The position numbers were made by a program, and so were the translations under genes. A stretch of DNA of 64,000 bases from Colius striatus (taxonomy: Eukaryota > Chordata > Aves > Coliiformes > Coliidae), in NCBI RefSeq assembly GCF_028858725.1, contig NC_084763.1, positions 58,055,152 to 58,119,151 on the forward strand, given 5' to 3'. Below, one piece after another: positions 31,701-46,700 of this stretch. Position 1 is the first letter of the stretch. Each line of letters opens with the position of its first letter. Below the pieces are notes generated by a model. It was not told where the DNA came from and searched no databases. It saw nothing but the letters and a program-made list of their open reading frames with translations.

Positions 31701-34700
31701 GCAGGGTACAGCTGTAAATCCAGAAGGAGCCTGCCAAAGGAGTTCTCTAGCAGGGTTTTGTTTGATTTAAGGATTTAAGTTTGAGTGCTTCTGGCCCAAA
31801 ACACAGGTAGGAAGAGGACTGAGAGGCATTTCAGGTCTCCCTGAAGGAAACGGTAGTCACACCACCGAAGTGAGTTTGTTGCCCTGTTTTTTTCAAGCCT
31901 GCTACTTTTAGTCTGTCCCATCAAGAAAGGAAAAAAAGCTGCCAAATGCCACTTTGGGCCAGAAGTTGGATTCCTCCCAAGGTGGCTGAAAACAACAGAG
32001 CAAGGAGCCTTGCTGCAGCACAGTTGGGGTTTGTAGCAGCCTCTTCACCGCTATCAGCGCTGGGGTCAATGGCTGGAAATGATTCTCCCAGCCCACAGAA
32101 ATGTTTGCTGTACAAACAAGCCTAAAATTGTTAGGAAGTGTCAGCACTGGTGTGTGTTTGCTTTAATTATTCCCCTCATGAGGACAGGGCCAGCGTTCAT
32201 CCAGGAGACGGGAGGGGCGGGATTTGTTCTCCTTTCTCTGCAGGCACCGGTGCTGCCTCAGTGGATGGCACCTGGCTTTAGGCACCATTGAAAGCAAGCA
32301 CTGATGATTTTGGCTGGGCTCTCTGGGTGCTCCAACTCTTCTTACTCAGCTTAGGGGAATCTAAGTCACTGCTTCTTGGGATTCCCCCTGTGCAAAGCCA
32401 GGTTTCACGGGGCAGGGAGCGAGCTGCACGTCTTTCCGCTGACTTAAGAAGTGTTCCTCTAGAGCCAAAGCTCCTTTGCTCACGGATGGTCAGGGCTGTG
32501 GGTCTGAAACATCCTTTTCTGTCCTTGTCTCTTAAGTGGCTGCAGGTCAGAGCTCCTTTTGACAGTGATCACAGGCATCCATCCTTTCAATCTCCCTCAA
32601 AAGGTTTAGCTGAAGAATATGTTGGAATGGTTTGGTAGACACAGATATAAACTGGAGGGAGGAGGGAAGCAGGGAGACACACCTTAGTCTGTGGTTGGTT
32701 CACTTTCCTGTGGTGAAAGTAGGTTTTTTTTGCTTACTAAAGCCCAATTTCTGTTGCTGTTTTCTCCCAGGAGCACTCAGTTGTGTCTCAGCATGGCCTT
32801 GTCTGCTTTAAAGGAAAACCCAGCAAGCCTGCCAGTGTAACCTGGCCTGGGGATGTTACAGGAACATCTTCCAGCTGACTCTGTCCTTCTCTCCTCAGCC
32901 AGCACCAGTGGTGTTGGCAAAGGTGCTGGTGCTTGTATCTGTGCCAGGGGAAGGCCAAGCCTAGAGTAACCATCAAGTGTGCAGAAAGGAAGTGTCTCTC
33001 CTGTTGGGTTCTTTACTGGTGGGGTTTGAAGCTTTTGGCTACAACTGTGAGTGTGTCAAACAGTCTGAAGACTGGGAGACTTCAAACTGAGGGTCTGGGG
33101 CTTGGACTCTGTGTGTTGAGGTACAATCAGTGTCCCACAAAACCAGCCATTCTCTATACTCTGCCCCTAGGGCCAAGCTGGGAGTTCCAGTCATGGATTT
33201 AAGGTTGAATCACCCAGGTTTCTCAGGCCTGAAGCAGGCTGTGAGTGGTAAAGCCCCTGTGTGCACTCGTGAGAGCTTCAAACTGAAGGTGCTGAGCAGG
33301 ACCTGCCCTAGGGAGGTCTCTGGGTGTTACTGGGCAGCTGTTGTTGCAGTTACCAAGAGCTGGGCTTCTCAGATGCAATCAGTGAGGTTTGATCTCTGCC
33401 TCCACCCATTTTCCCCCCCCAAAAGCTGGGTTATCAAACATTTTCTTGCAGGCTGTCTTCATCTCGGGAGGCTTTGGGGGTTGTTTTCTGGCTGCGTCGC
33501 TCACAGCGCTGTCACGCTGCTGTGCAAGCACCGCTCCTCCTGAGAGCACTTCACCCACAACATCCCCAACTAAACATGAGCTAAGAGCCTCCAGTTATAT
33601 CTGCTGTCAGCACTGCCCTTGATTTTACCTTCCTGGTAGAAACTCATTAGCTTCTCCCTAAGCTCATTGGGTGAGAAAAGCTCCACAGTAAAGGTTTGGA
33701 CCCTCATTGCTTTGGTTTCCTGTACACAGCAGCACAGCTGAACCTTTCCCACTTATTTCAGGGTGGATTTGCAGCCTTGTTTTTCTTCTCTGTGTGTGTG
33801 TGTGTGCATCTCTGTATATGTGTGTGTGTGTGTGTGCTCAAACCATTTTAGAGCTGTGAAATGCTGCAAAGTGCAACGAATTTCATCTCGCTGAGGAGCG
33901 GAGGTAACGGGGGTGTTAGTCCTTGATCTGGAGATCCTGCTCTGCTTTTTAATTGCAGGAAAGAAGCTTCTTGCTGTTTGTGTTCTTCCTGAGCATTGCT
34001 GTTTGTGCTCTTCCTGAGCATTAGGGGGTTTTTTTGAGGACAATTATCCTCTGGAGATGAAAGCTGCCTGGGCAGCTTTGTTTTGTGCAGTTTGCGTCTC
34101 TCTGCTTTAGGCCAAGGTACAAATGCTCTCTGGGGACACATCACAACTTGCTGGAAGCCTCTGGACTGAGCCACTCCATAAAACAAGGAAGCAATATTCC
34201 TCCTGCTTCTTCATTGATAAATCTGGGATCTCTCTAGTGTCTGCTCGTTGTGATCAGAGCCAGAGGAGAACCCAGAGCCAGGATCCAGTGATCTTGGCTT
34301 AACCTCTGAGGAGGTTTGTGCCTTTCTGAATCCTCAAAGAGCCCAGTTAAGGCAAGCTCCTCTTATTACTGCAGCTCCTTGTTTGGTTTTGAAATGCACA
34401 AATGCCACATTTCCATGAGTAACTCAAAGATTAATTACCAGAGTCTCACGTAAAAAGCCCAGCACAAGCTGAAAATCCCGCAGAGGCCGCGTGACGTGTT
34501 CCGTGTCTGAACTGGCCTGACAGGTGAGGGTCCCTCTGCCTTTTCTCCCCTTCTCATCCCAGCCTTTTCTTGCCAAATCAGACTCCTTAAAGCTAAACTC
34601 GAGCAGATGCAGCCAAGCTGCTGCCAAGCAGGCACAGAGGTGGAGGAACCCTCCCTTTGTCCCACCCTGGCAGTTGAGTGGAATTCCAGACAGCTGAGGC

Positions 34701-37700
34701 CACTTGCCTCACTCATTTCAGCAGGGTCCTTGAAAGCCTGGTGCCTGGCTGCTCTGCAGAGAGTAGAGCATGTTTGTGAGAGCCTGAAGGAGAGAGGAGC
34801 CTGGGGGAAGAGGGAATTTCTTTCTGTTTGAAGAGATGGTAGATTTTAAAACACCAGGTAACCTGTTGTGTGTGTGAGACCTTCAGGTGAAGGATCTCAC
34901 TGAAACCTTATCATACAGCAGTAATGAGCTACTTTGGACTATGGATGGGCAGCATCAGTGCTGTTCCCCTTGTGTAAAAGCTGAGTATTTCTAGTGCTTT
35001 CTGGACACTCAACCCGAAGTGTTGGCAGAAGCCACACGTTTCTGCACTAAGCTTTTTGCACCGAGCGTGGCAAAAAGGCTTCACTGTTACTTCCAAACCC
35101 TCTGGGGCTTGTTTGCTTTCCTTAAAGCAGAAGCTGTGCTGCAGTTTCAGGTGGGCTTCAGCAACCTGGGTATTTAAGCTGGGGCCTGGCAGGGGCACTG
35201 GCAGACACTTCTTGGCCAGTTTGGAGCAGTAAACTGGGGTGAGTGAAGGGCAGAGCCGGGGTGTTGTCTGTGTTGCCGCAGGGGTTGTTGGAGTACAAGG
35301 GAGATTTGGAGTTACTGTTGGGAAGAGGAGGCAGGGAATGTTTTGGTCAGTGGCCATCTGAAGATGAGCCAGCAGCGTGCCCAGGGGGGCAAGAAGCCAG
35401 TGGCAGCCTGGCTGGGATCAGCAGTGGGGTGGCAGCAGGAGCAGGGCAGGGATTGTCCCCCCTGTGCTGGGCCCTGGGGAGGCTGCAGCTCCAGGGCTGT
35501 GCTCAGTGCTGGGCCCCTCGCTCCCTGCCACAGGGACACTGAGGGGCTGCAGTGTGGCCAGAGCCGGGCACAGAGCTGGGGAAGGGGCTGGAGCACAAGG
35601 GGCTGGGGAGGGGCTGAGGGAATGGGGGTGTTGAGCCTGGAGAAGAGAAGCCTGAGGAGACAGAGGAGCACTCTCACAGGAGGCTGGTGCCAGGGGAAGT
35701 CAGTCTCTGCTCCTGAGTGACAAGAGTAAAGAGCCTCAGGTCTCACCAAGGAAGGTTGAGATTGGAGTTGAGGAACAGTTCCTTCCCCCAAGGGCTGTCC
35801 CAGCTGCCCAGGGCTGTGGGGGAGTGCCCAGCCCTAGAGGGATCCCAAAGCTCTGGGGCTGAGGCAGTGCTGGGGCAACCATTGGACTCCATCAGCTTCA
35901 AGGGCATTTGCAGCCTCCACCATTCTGTTGCTCAGTGAACTGGGGTTGCCTGTGACTCAAGGACCTGCAGCTATTGGCTTTGCCAGTCTTTCAGGAGTGT
36001 GAAGAGGGCAGGGCTGGAGGCACTCTCCTCAGGATGATTCCTTTGCTCTTCCTCCATTCAAACAGAGGGCTTGGGGTCCAGCAAACCAGTTGGAATCCTT
36101 TGAGTTGGAAGTGAATGGTCTGGGAATGTGTGTGTACATGCAAAAGGAATGTGCTTTCTGGTTCCAAACAACTAGCTACCATTCCATCATCAGGCCTCTT
36201 AATTAGTCTAGCTCAGACAAGTGTCTGACTTAATGGCATCAATGTTGGCTTTGCATACACCAAGCTTGATCAGAACCCTTCCACATCTCGTGTGTGTGGG
36301 AAGGGATGGGTGGACAGGAAAGGTGTTTGTCTGAATCTCTGAATTTTGATCCCAGGTCTCTTAAGCTGTGCTGGTTTGTTAATCTCCTGGTGTTTGTGGT
36401 CAGAAAGGATGCTTTGCAAGCAGTGGTTCTCTTCTTGTTTCTGGGAAAGAGTATCCTTTGCCTTGAAAGAAGAGCATCTATAATCATGGAATCCTCAGAA
36501 GGCCCCAACAGCTCCATGTCCTTCTGATGTTGGCCTCAGAGCTGGAGGCAGTGCTGCAGGGGGGTCTCAGTGCCCACCCTCCTTGGCATCCAGCCCAGGG
36601 TGCAGTTCTAGGTGGAAATGATGTGTGGTAAAACAGCACACCTTTGCATAAGGGTGGATATGAGGTGTTTTGCTCAAGCTGTGTGGAAGGGGTGACAGCC
36701 CTGCCCAAAGGACTCATCCCAGGCCTCTGCCCAGTGAGCTTGCAGATGTGGAGTTCCTGGAGTGTTGCTCTTTGGTAGTTGTATAAAAAGCTAATTGTGG
36801 CTTAGTGGTCTGGATGTGATGAAGTGTGTGGTGGTTTCATTCGTGCCTGGAGACAGGCCTCAACTCAGGCTCAAAAAGCAACAGACACACTTACTGGTGT
36901 GGAGCTCAAGTGCAGCTCCTGACTTCCCTGACACCACAGGTCCTGCCATGAAACAGGCTGTTCTTGCAGACAAGGGCTTCCACCTGCAGCTGAAAGCTGG
37001 AATCCCCCACCAAGACTGGTTTAGAGATGACACAGTGAGAGGGAGGCCAAATACCAAGTGGCACCCCGGAGGTTTTGAGGCAGTTTGCCCCGCGAGGCCA
37101 GGGAGATGCCAGTGCTCTGGGTTGGTGCCATCCTGTCCCTTGGACACCTCCATCCTGGGGTGCATGCAGCAGTATGTAACCATAAAATGAAGATCATTCC
37201 TTGGAGTCAACTCTTGGATGCAAATGGAAAGGGCATCAAGTTCAAGGGCTGCATGGCTGGGCGTGAGCTGCTCTGTACAGCCAAGCCGAGCAAACCGTCC
37301 TCACTGGCTGCACTTAGGAGGACAAAAAGGGGATTTGTCTCAACCAGACAAAGCTTTTTCTGTGCTTTTATGTTTTGCTGGTACTTCTGGAATTAGTGGG
37401 TAGAGCTGTGATGGGTTTTCAGCAACGGGAGAGCTGTCAGTGGTAGGATGACATGGTATCAAGAAGGGCACAAGCTCATTCTCACTCTGACTGATGTGAC
37501 TGTAGCATGACTCCAGCATTGGTCAGAAGAAAGGGAGATCATTTGGTTCTGGAGGTAGGGAGCAGTGTTTGAAGCAGGAGATGCAAGGATGAACTGAGGG
37601 CACATGCACTGTGTGTCATCCCTAGAAGGACTTTTCATCTTCTGCAGGAAGAACAGGTATTGTCCTTCACATGCAGCAAGAAATGTAGTTGCTCCTCCAG

Positions 37701-40700
37701 GACTTGCCTTGAAGCACTGGTGGTATGAATGTAAGCATAACTTCTAGGCCAGAGATCCCAGTTTATAAATGTCCCTTGAGGACCCATCATTAGAGGAGCA
37801 GGTTGAAAAATAAACCAAGGAATCACAGTTGGGTTTTGTTTCCATCCCAGGACAGTTTCTGTTCTGATGGCAGGGCGGATCAGCTCTGCTGTCACTGCTG
37901 ACAGGGGCCAGACCCCAACCTTCCCTTGCTACTACAGCAGAAAAATGATTCCCTTTTTGTACAGCTGAGTCCTGGTTTCTTTCCCTGATCAGCAAGGTCA
38001 GGTGAGCCCCAGCACAAGGGAAGCAGTTGGGAACTCTGGGGCTTTGTCCATCAGCACCCCACACACAAATGGGGACTGAGCCTTGTGTGAGGAGCTGAGC
38101 TTTCTCCCTGCAGGTAACACAAATGAACTCTGCTTGCTCCAAACCTTGCCTTGCCTGTGCAGGGTTGTCCCCAGGGTGGCTAATGCCCAAGGTGAAACCC
38201 TTTCCTTATCAAAGGGTTAGTACCACACTGGGGGAACAATCCCATCCCTTGGAGCTGCCAAGCTCAGGGCAGGAGGGGTGGTGCTGCCCAGACACAAGGT
38301 ATTTCATGCCCATGATGCTAGAGCTCTCATTAACCTGGCAGAGCTCTCATTAACCTGGCAGGAGCCTCACTGAATTGCTGGAAGTGTTTGCTCTTGTAAT
38401 GACTGGCTGCATTATGTATAATGAGGTTGTTTGGTGGTGGCCCATCACGAGGTGAGATCGCAGCAGTGTGTCCCCGACACTGAGCTTCAGCTCTGCTTGG
38501 CAAACTCTTGCACACTGCTACAATCCATTGGATTTGGACTTGGAGACAGGGAACTGCTGGAGAGAGATAGTAGGAAATGGATCATGTTCTTTCCTCCTTC
38601 TCAGGAGGTTCCCAAACCCTCCTGGACACGTTCCTGTGCCCCCTGAGCGAGGGGAACCTGCTGTCGCAGGGGCTGGGGCTGGGTGAGCTCTGCAGGGCCC
38701 TGCCAGCCCCCACCACTCTGGGATTCTGGGATCTCCTGCCTTCTGGTCCCTTTCTGCCTTTCCTAGGGAGAAAGCCAGGCAGTGGAGATGCAGTTTAATA
38801 TGTTCACCCATCAGAGAGTCAAGGTCAGAAAAATCTCAGGCTTGTGCTGTGAGGAGGTCACAAAGGTCTGGAGCTACAGCCTGAACTCCTCGGGAGGAAA
38901 AGGGCAGGTGGCTGCAGAGGGGATCTGTCTCTGGTCCTTCATCCCCACCCTGAGTGACAGCACCATGGCACGTGGAGAAATGCAGCACTGAGAGAGGACA
39001 GGGACTCTGATTGACCTTGAACTTGGCAGAGGGGGCGAGGGAAGCTGAGCTGTGAGCTGCTCAGGGGTTGGGACATCCTGGGGCACTGCACACTGGATAA
39101 ATCCCTGCCACTGTGGAGATGGCTCCGAGACACATATCCCCTTTAACACTAAATCTGTTTGAAACATGAACCTCCAGCTGGTTTTGCTGCTGTACCCCAA
39201 CAGAGGGCTGCTTCTCCTTGTTGGGGAAGGCTTGTTTTGAGTAACACAGCCTTGCTGGTATTAGCTTTAGTTCGAAGGTGAGCTTTGGCTGTAATTAGTT
39301 TCCCAAAGGGTGAAATGGCATTTGAAGAGCTGGGTTTGATTTATTTGGCACATTGTGGTTTTGGGTTGGAAATGAAGTTCAACTCCCAATGTTTTCCTTG
39401 CCCACTCGACCAGGTTCTGCTCAGCCTGGATGGGAACACCCACACAAACCTGCCTTGTAGTCTAGAAGGTGTATGAAGCCAACCTAAGTATTGCAGTTGG
39501 ACTCACTTCCAGGCACCAGCACGTCTTTCAAAATCTGATGAGATATGAGACTTGTTCCTTCACCCCATTTCAAGCCAGGGAAGTGCTGAGAGCCAAATGC
39601 AGCTTTTGTGTGGTTTGGGATGTTTGAGACCCATGGGAAGGGGTTTCCCTGCACACTGCCTGCTCCTGGTTGGTGACTCCCAGAACTGCAGCTTTGGTCC
39701 TTTAGATGAAACATGTTCAGAAGAAAAACCCTCAAAGAAGAGTGAGAGAAAATCTCCTGGAGTGTTTAGTCAGCCCTTGCCCAGGGAACACACCTCTCTT
39801 GTGCTGCAGGCTCCGTCTGTGGGCATCTTGCTTTAGCAACAGTGTCTGTCCCCCAGCTCTGAACTAACAGCAGGAAGGCTCAGACCTTGCTCTGCATGTG
39901 GCAGCCAGGAGCTGGGGAAGGAGCAAGGACAGGTCAGGTCCTGCCACTGAGCTCCCTGAGCCCTCCTGCAGCTTCCACCAGGTCTGTGCAAGAGGTGCAG
40001 CACTGAGATCAATAATGAGAGCCATTTCCTTAGCTTGGCTGGTGTTTATTCCTCATCTGGCTGGGCCAGGAGCTGCTGCTCTGGGCATGCTGGTGGGGTG
40101 GCTTCATCCTTGGGGTAGGAGGAGGAGCTTGCCAAGCAGGTCTGGTGTTCCTGAGCCTCGGGGCTGGAGCGTGGGCAGGCTGAGCAGCCAGTTGCAGTCA
40201 TCATGTCAACCAAGGTTGCAGCTGGTCATGTGTAAACGTCTCCCCAGTGAGAAGTGTCAAACAAAGAGCTTCAGCAGCCAGGTCTCCTTATTTACCTATC
40301 TTAATCCTGTACCTCTTGTGCTTCTCTGAGGAGCAGGGGAGAGGTGAACAGAGGCAGGGTTGTTGGTGTGCTCGGCTGGGCAGCGAGCCACGGGGGGTGG
40401 GGAAATGCAACCCCCAGCCCTGCACACAGGCAGGTTTTGTCAGCTCTCAGGGGTGTGCAGGTACTCCAGCTGCTTCCTTCTTCCCATGGGCTTTTCTTAT
40501 TCAACTCAGGGTATTTATAAGTGTTTTTAAACATCTGGTGTTGGAGAGGCCAGGCCAGAGTTGGTGCTTGTGTGCAAGAGGCTGTGTAAGCTGGGTGGGG
40601 ATTTCTGCTCAGCCTGCCATCATTACTTGTGGCCCTGAGCTCAGTCCCCTTTGACCACAGGCTCCTTTGTAAGTCCCAGCAGTCTCAACTCCTTCTGCCA

Positions 40701-43700
40701 GAGGTTCCCCAGCTTGCTGCATGCACACAAGGAAGCTGCCAAAGATTTTGTGTGTTGAGGGAACATGGGCTGTGCCCACCCTGTGCTCCAGCACTTGCTG
40801 CTGTAGCACTAGTGGAGCTGTTGCCTTAGCTTCCATGCTCACCCTTACCAGCTGGCTGCTGTAAAATACCCATCCTCTTGCTTTCATTGCTTTATTCTTT
40901 CCTGCTTCTTCTCTGGAACATCATCTTAGCCAAGCAAACCCCTTTATTCCTGCCTCTGCCCCCACCATGATCAGGCTCCTGCTCAGCAGCCCAGGAGCTC
41001 GTCTCCTGCTCTGGCTGCTGCCAGGAGCTCGTCTCCTTCTGCTCAGTGCTGGCAGAAGTGGAGGTGAAGCCCAGCATAAATTCATGACTGACCTAGCAGG
41101 GAAGGGAACAGAGCAGCAAAGGATTTGTCACAGTTCTCAGGTCTCAGAGCCTCAGGAGTGTTTTACATGTGGTTTGGGGTTAGTAGAAGAGAATGATACT
41201 GACTTTTACCCACCTTGAGCTGACAAGTCACCATACAAATACATGTGTGAGGGTTTTTCCATGAGCTGGAACAATCCCTACCATTGCACTTTGTGCTTTT
41301 GCTCTGGGCAGATGAGAACTCTGCAGGATCCAGGACAGTGGGGTTTGTGCAGGGACACTATGGGCAGGAGCTCAGCCATGCCTAAGCTAACCAAGACAGT
41401 CACAAGGCTCTCCAAAAGTGGTCCTGCCACTGCCAGACTTCTTCTCTCCCAAGAGTAAAGTCCTGGAAGCAGTTTGACTGCATGTTTGCAGCACTCTTTT
41501 AAATGGGGAAGCTCAGGCAGAGCAGCCTCGGGGCAGCAGCCTGGGCTGACCACACGCCCAAGGTCTGTGAGTGCCAGTGGTCGTGCAGGCAGGCACACAC
41601 AGCCAGCAGCTGCCTGCTCCAGCTGCCTCCCCAAAGGTGATGTAACAACAGCATCTGTGGCACTTGAGAGTGCTTTTGTTTAAAAAAGGGGGAAGGAGCC
41701 CATCCCACTTGCTTGCTCGTGTTCAGCTCGTTTGGGTCAGCAGAACAAAGCTCAAAGGGGAGAAATCTTGCTTAAGTGAGGGGGGGAAAAGGGGAGAATG
41801 GACATAGAGTGGTGTGAGTCAGGTTAGGCTGGAAACTAGGGAAAACATACACCAACAGAGAGATGGGAGGCAGAAGCTGTTCCCTGGGTGCTGAGGCCCT
41901 GGCACAGGCTGCCCAGAGAGGCTGTGGCTGCCCCAGCCCTGGCAGTGTCCGAGGGCAGCTTGGATGTGGCTGTGGCTGGGGTCAGAGTGGTGATGTGGGA
42001 TCTGTGATTGCCCCTTTGGGCAGCATGTTATCCAAAGCAGGGCCACGGGGGAGCAGTTCCTGCCCCCAGCAGCTGGGAGGAGCAGATGTGGGTGTGAAAC
42101 CTGTGCATGCAGTAGTTTCTGCAAAGCTGTGGTCCTCTGGGCCTGGCCCTTCTCTGTTAGCAGCCTGGAGACAGCCTGCTCTTGGGCTCTGCTGCCGTTT
42201 TGCCTTTGCCTGGCTGAGCACTCATGTCTCACGAGGCTGGAGTCAGAGGTGGAGTGAGAAGCTGGGATCTGAGGCAGGCTGCTGTCTGCTTTGCAAGTGG
42301 AAACGATCCCACTTGCAGCCCTCGGTTCCTGCAGGGATGCCAGAGCCGTGCTACAGCGGGCTGTGTGGTTGGTGATGGGTGATCTGATCTTTCCCCCCTT
42401 CCCTTTCTCTCTCCTTTCAGGTGGGGGACCATAAATTCAGCGCTCACCGGATCGTGCTGGCAGCTTCCATCCCCTACTTCCACGCCATGTTCACCAACGA
42501 CATGATGGAGTGCAAGCAGGATGAGATTGTCATGCAGGGCATGGATCCCAGGTACCGTCCTGGTGAGGGCATCCACGGGGCCCACGAGCGCTCCCTGGGC
42601 CTTGGCGTGGTGCATGTGTGGTCTGAAAGCCCATCCTCACTACAAGAGGGTTCTTCCATGAAGCCCTTCCAGTTGTTTCTTAGCCTTGCCTGTCTGGTGT
42701 GTGGGTGTGTGTGTGTGTGCAGGTTGCATCACCAGCCTGTTGCAGCTGCCCTTCCCCGAGCTCTAACAACCACTGTGGACAGTGCACTTCGTGCTGGTGG
42801 GTGTGCCAGTGGGCTGCAGGGCTTCCCTGCTTTGTGTGAGGTTACAAATGGCCTGAAAATAAGGCCATGCCTTGAGGAAATGATCACCTTTCCTGGTTTA
42901 ACTGGGAGAGGCTGGAAATGGGGAGAAACTCCAGAGCCTGGCTGAGCTCACGTGAAGAGGTTGTGGGGGAAGGATGACACACGGCCCAAGTGTGACTGTC
43001 AGGTTGTTTTGCTGCCCCTTTAGAGCAGGGGCAGGGCTCTGTGAACCTCAGCAGTGAGCTGGAGGAGAGGATCCAGTCCAATCCCCTCTTGGACTGGGAG
43101 GGTGAGGTCTCAGGGGAGACCTCGCTCTCAACAACTCCCTGACAGGAGGCTGTGGCCAGGGAGGAGTCAGTCTCTGCTCCCAAGGACAAGAGGAAACAGA
43201 CTCACATTGCCCCAGGGGAGGTTGAGATGGAGACTGGGAAGCACTTTTTCCCCTGAGAGGGTTGTCAGCCCCTGTGCCAGGCTGCCCAGGCCATGGGGGA
43301 GTGCCCAGCCCTGGAGGGATCCCAAAGCCATGGGGCTGAGGGCCATGCTCTGCCTGGTCCAGAGGGAGACAGTGGCATCAGAGCCCGGCCTTAGCTCCAT
43401 GAAGTGCCCCAGCATTGCTCCATAAAACTTTCCTGGACAAGTTTTCCCATGGATTCAGCTCAGCAAAGTGCTTTTTCAGTGTTGTGAATGGCACTCGAAA
43501 GAAAATCCTTCTTTTAGCAGTGTCCCCTGCTGAGTTCAGTGTGACTGAGTTCTGCCCTTTCTCCCCCTTGTTTAGTGCCCTTGAGGCTCTGATCAACTTT
43601 GCCTACAACGGTCACCTGGCCATAGATCAGCAGAATGTCCAGTCTCTGCTCATGGGGGCAAGTTTCCTTCAGCTGCAGAACATCAAAGATGCATGCTGCA

Positions 43701-46700
43701 CTTTCCTCAGAGAGAGGTAAGGGGTTGTCTTTGGGCTGTGCTTACTGCTTCCCACCAGCAGTTCCTGTGCCACCTGATCTAGGGGAACCTGCTTTGGCAG
43801 GGGGTTGGACTGGATGTTCTCTAAAGATCCTTCCAACCCTTACTATTCTAGGAGGTGCTACAGCTGGGGCATGATACAGGGCCTTAGCCAGCATGGGAAT
43901 TCATACCTAGAGTCAAACTGAGTGAATGTTTTCCCTTTGTAAGAGTTTTCTGTCTGGTCACCCACCACAGTGGTAGCACCAACAAACCCCTGGCCACTGT
44001 AAGAGGGGAGGAACAAAGGGACTGTGCCAAGGAGCTGGGCAGGAAACTGTGGCAGAGCCTTCAGTTGGTCCCAGGTTTTCAGTTGCTGGTGTTTGGCTGG
44101 AGGATTGTTCCAGCAGCATGATCTGGAAAGGGAGAGGCTGGGCTGTCCTTTGGAAGTGCACCACACGCAGCTTCAGATCCTGCCAAGGAACTCTGATGGA
44201 TTTCAGTTCCCCCCCTCAACCCTTTCCCTGCTTGATTCCTCTGCAAGCTGTTCAGTGCATTCCATGGCTGATGTTAAACATCCCTGCCCAATAAATGGAA
44301 CATCTCAGCCAGTTCATTTGCTTTAAATCAGAGGTACCCTAAAACCACAGGTTGAGGACAAAACGTGTTTGTGAAGGGGTTTCAGCTTTCAGCCCCTCTG
44401 CATCCTGACTTTCTGCAGTAGGATTACTGAGAGTTCTTCTGTGCAAAACAAGCCCATTTCAGCTGAGGTGCTGGATTTGACACTGAGCTGGAAGGAGATG
44501 GCTTGCATTGATCTTCAAGTCCCTGCTAGCTTTAGGTACTTGTGTCTATTATGTGGGTGAAGTGAGGTGATTTGGCTTCTCAGATTTAACTGCCACAGTT
44601 CTCCAGCAGCATCTGGGTGTCCTAAATGAAGTCCTGTCAGTTTTGATTAATAAGAAGAAAACTGGTGGACTCTGAGCTCCAGTTCTTAAATGGAATTTAA
44701 ACATGGGATATTTTTAGGCCCATAGTGCTGTGACCAAACCCTGAGTCATCCTTGTTTGAAAGTTCCCCCCATCAACTTTCCCCAAAGTAGAACACAAGCC
44801 ATGTCACACCCTCACATCCATCTGGGCTCTGCTGTCAACACCTGGACCTGGGTTTTGTAGACCATTAACCAGAATCCACCAGGGTTCAAGGTATATTTCC
44901 CCACATGGGTAGTGTTTAGCTTTGGATCTGAGGGTTAGTGCCACGAAACAACACAACTATCAGCCCTTGTTGAAGGGTGACATGGGCTTCTGGTTTGGGT
45001 GTGAGTGTCCAGGACACAAACCTGTTCTGTAGGGCACATGGCTGGATGGAATATCATCTTCTCCAGCTCCTGCATGCTGCTGAGCAACTTTGTGCCGTGG
45101 CTGTTTGGCTGTGCTGGGATCTGCAGAGGAGCTTCTCACTGTCCAGCCTCCAGCTGCAAAAGCATCTTTGGCAATAAAGCCTCCTTAATTGCAGGAAATG
45201 GCTCTGTGAAGCTGCACAGATGCTGTTCTGGAGTACTGAAACAAGATGTTAGATGAAAACCAGAGACTGGCGGTTGGTATTTGCACAATGTGCTTGAATC
45301 CAGCCTGGTGTCCAATACTGGAGTTAAAAAGAGAAGGTGCCAGATGCACAGCCCAGGCACCCTAAGGTGTAGGAGGAAGGGATTGCTGTGCAAAGCCTCT
45401 CACTTCCCCTCAGCTGACAACCTGCAGCCTTCAACCAGAGCCAGATGAGTCTGTCCAGTGGCTCCTTGGACGTTTTGAAGCTGTGGTTTCCACCCTCTGA
45501 CCCTGCTGAGGATTCCTCTTCAGATAGAGAGAGATAACACTCATCAGGGAGCTGGAGCCGTGGTTGAAGAGGGCACAGCTGTGGCTCTCACTGCATCACG
45601 TATCCTCTGGGGCTTGTGTCGTGTCACAGAAGGAATCACAAGCAGGTTCAGTCCTTCCATTAAACTGGCATTCCTTTTGCTCTCCTCTTCCTCCTCTTTC
45701 CCAGGCTTCACCCCAAGAACTGCCTGGGGGTGAGGCAGTTTGCAGAGACGATGATGTGCGCGGTGCTCTACGACGCTGCCAACAGCTTCATCCACCAGCA
45801 CTTCGTGGAGGTGTCCATGTCCGAAGAGTTCCTGGCACTGCCTTTTGAAGACGTCCTGGAGCTCGTGTCTAGGGATGAGCTCAATGTGAAGTCTGAAGAG
45901 CAGGTGTGTGCCTGATGTAGATCTCAACTGAGGCAGGTTTTTTTCTGTCCTTGAAGGGTTTCTGGTTGCTTGGGAGTGGAGTGGGACACGACCCTACTCC
46001 TGGGCTGAATGAAGCTGAGATGTCCTGGCATGGTGGGGACACTGAGGTGCTGTGAGGACTCCCTGAGCCTGTGCTGCTGATGTTATCTTGCTCTGAGAAA
46101 TGCCTGCTAGAGTTTCTCAGACCATAGATGTTAATTAAAGTAGTCATGGAGGCATCCAAAGCAGGGCAGATGAAAGGTGCTTTGAAGAGCTCTGCCTCTC
46201 CAACATCTGCAAAGGCAGCCTAGAGGGACCAGCTCAGCTCTAGACATTTACTGTGTAGTTATCCAGAGTGAACAGATGGATCCCTCTCATCCAAAGCCTC
46301 TTCTGGTTTGTCACAGCACCATTCTGCTTCTTTCTTCTCCTGAAGACTCCTAACACTACATAACCAAGGGTTTGTGTTCTGTCCCACCTCATCTGCCAAG
46401 ACCCTCTTCCCAGCTCCCTCACCTCCCTGCAAATGTTCCCACTGAACATACTCTCACGGGACAGGAGATCAGTCTTGCTGCAGACTAAGTTTGAGACAGA
46501 GAAAGCAGCACCAAAGCCAAACCCTGGGAACCTGAGCATCAGATGAGCCCCTTGGCCCAGCGCAGAGCATCGCCACTCCATCCTGGAGCCGTCTCACCCT
46601 GAGATCAGGGGAAGAACTTGATGAATCTGTCGTTTCTTTTCCATCAGACAACTGGCAGCAATAGGAACTTGATCAAAAACCCAAGGCAAAAGTCTCAGTG

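Larger units (their letters stand above)
28868..42420 (+). other. KLHL18: KLHL18 intron 1 (13.6 kb)
   Basis: Holds several CR1 copies (listed separately), a TG repeat at 33792-33837 and small tandem duplications. Between about 31.2 and 35.3 kb, and again between 38.8 and 41.8 kb, I recognise neither genes nor mobile elements; open frames there are short and show no family resemblance. Confidence 0.7.

Noticed and set aside
31230-35360. Hidden exons in the large KLHL18 intron
   Set aside because: Open frames are short and none resembles a known protein; KLHL18 exons 1 and 2 join correctly without them.
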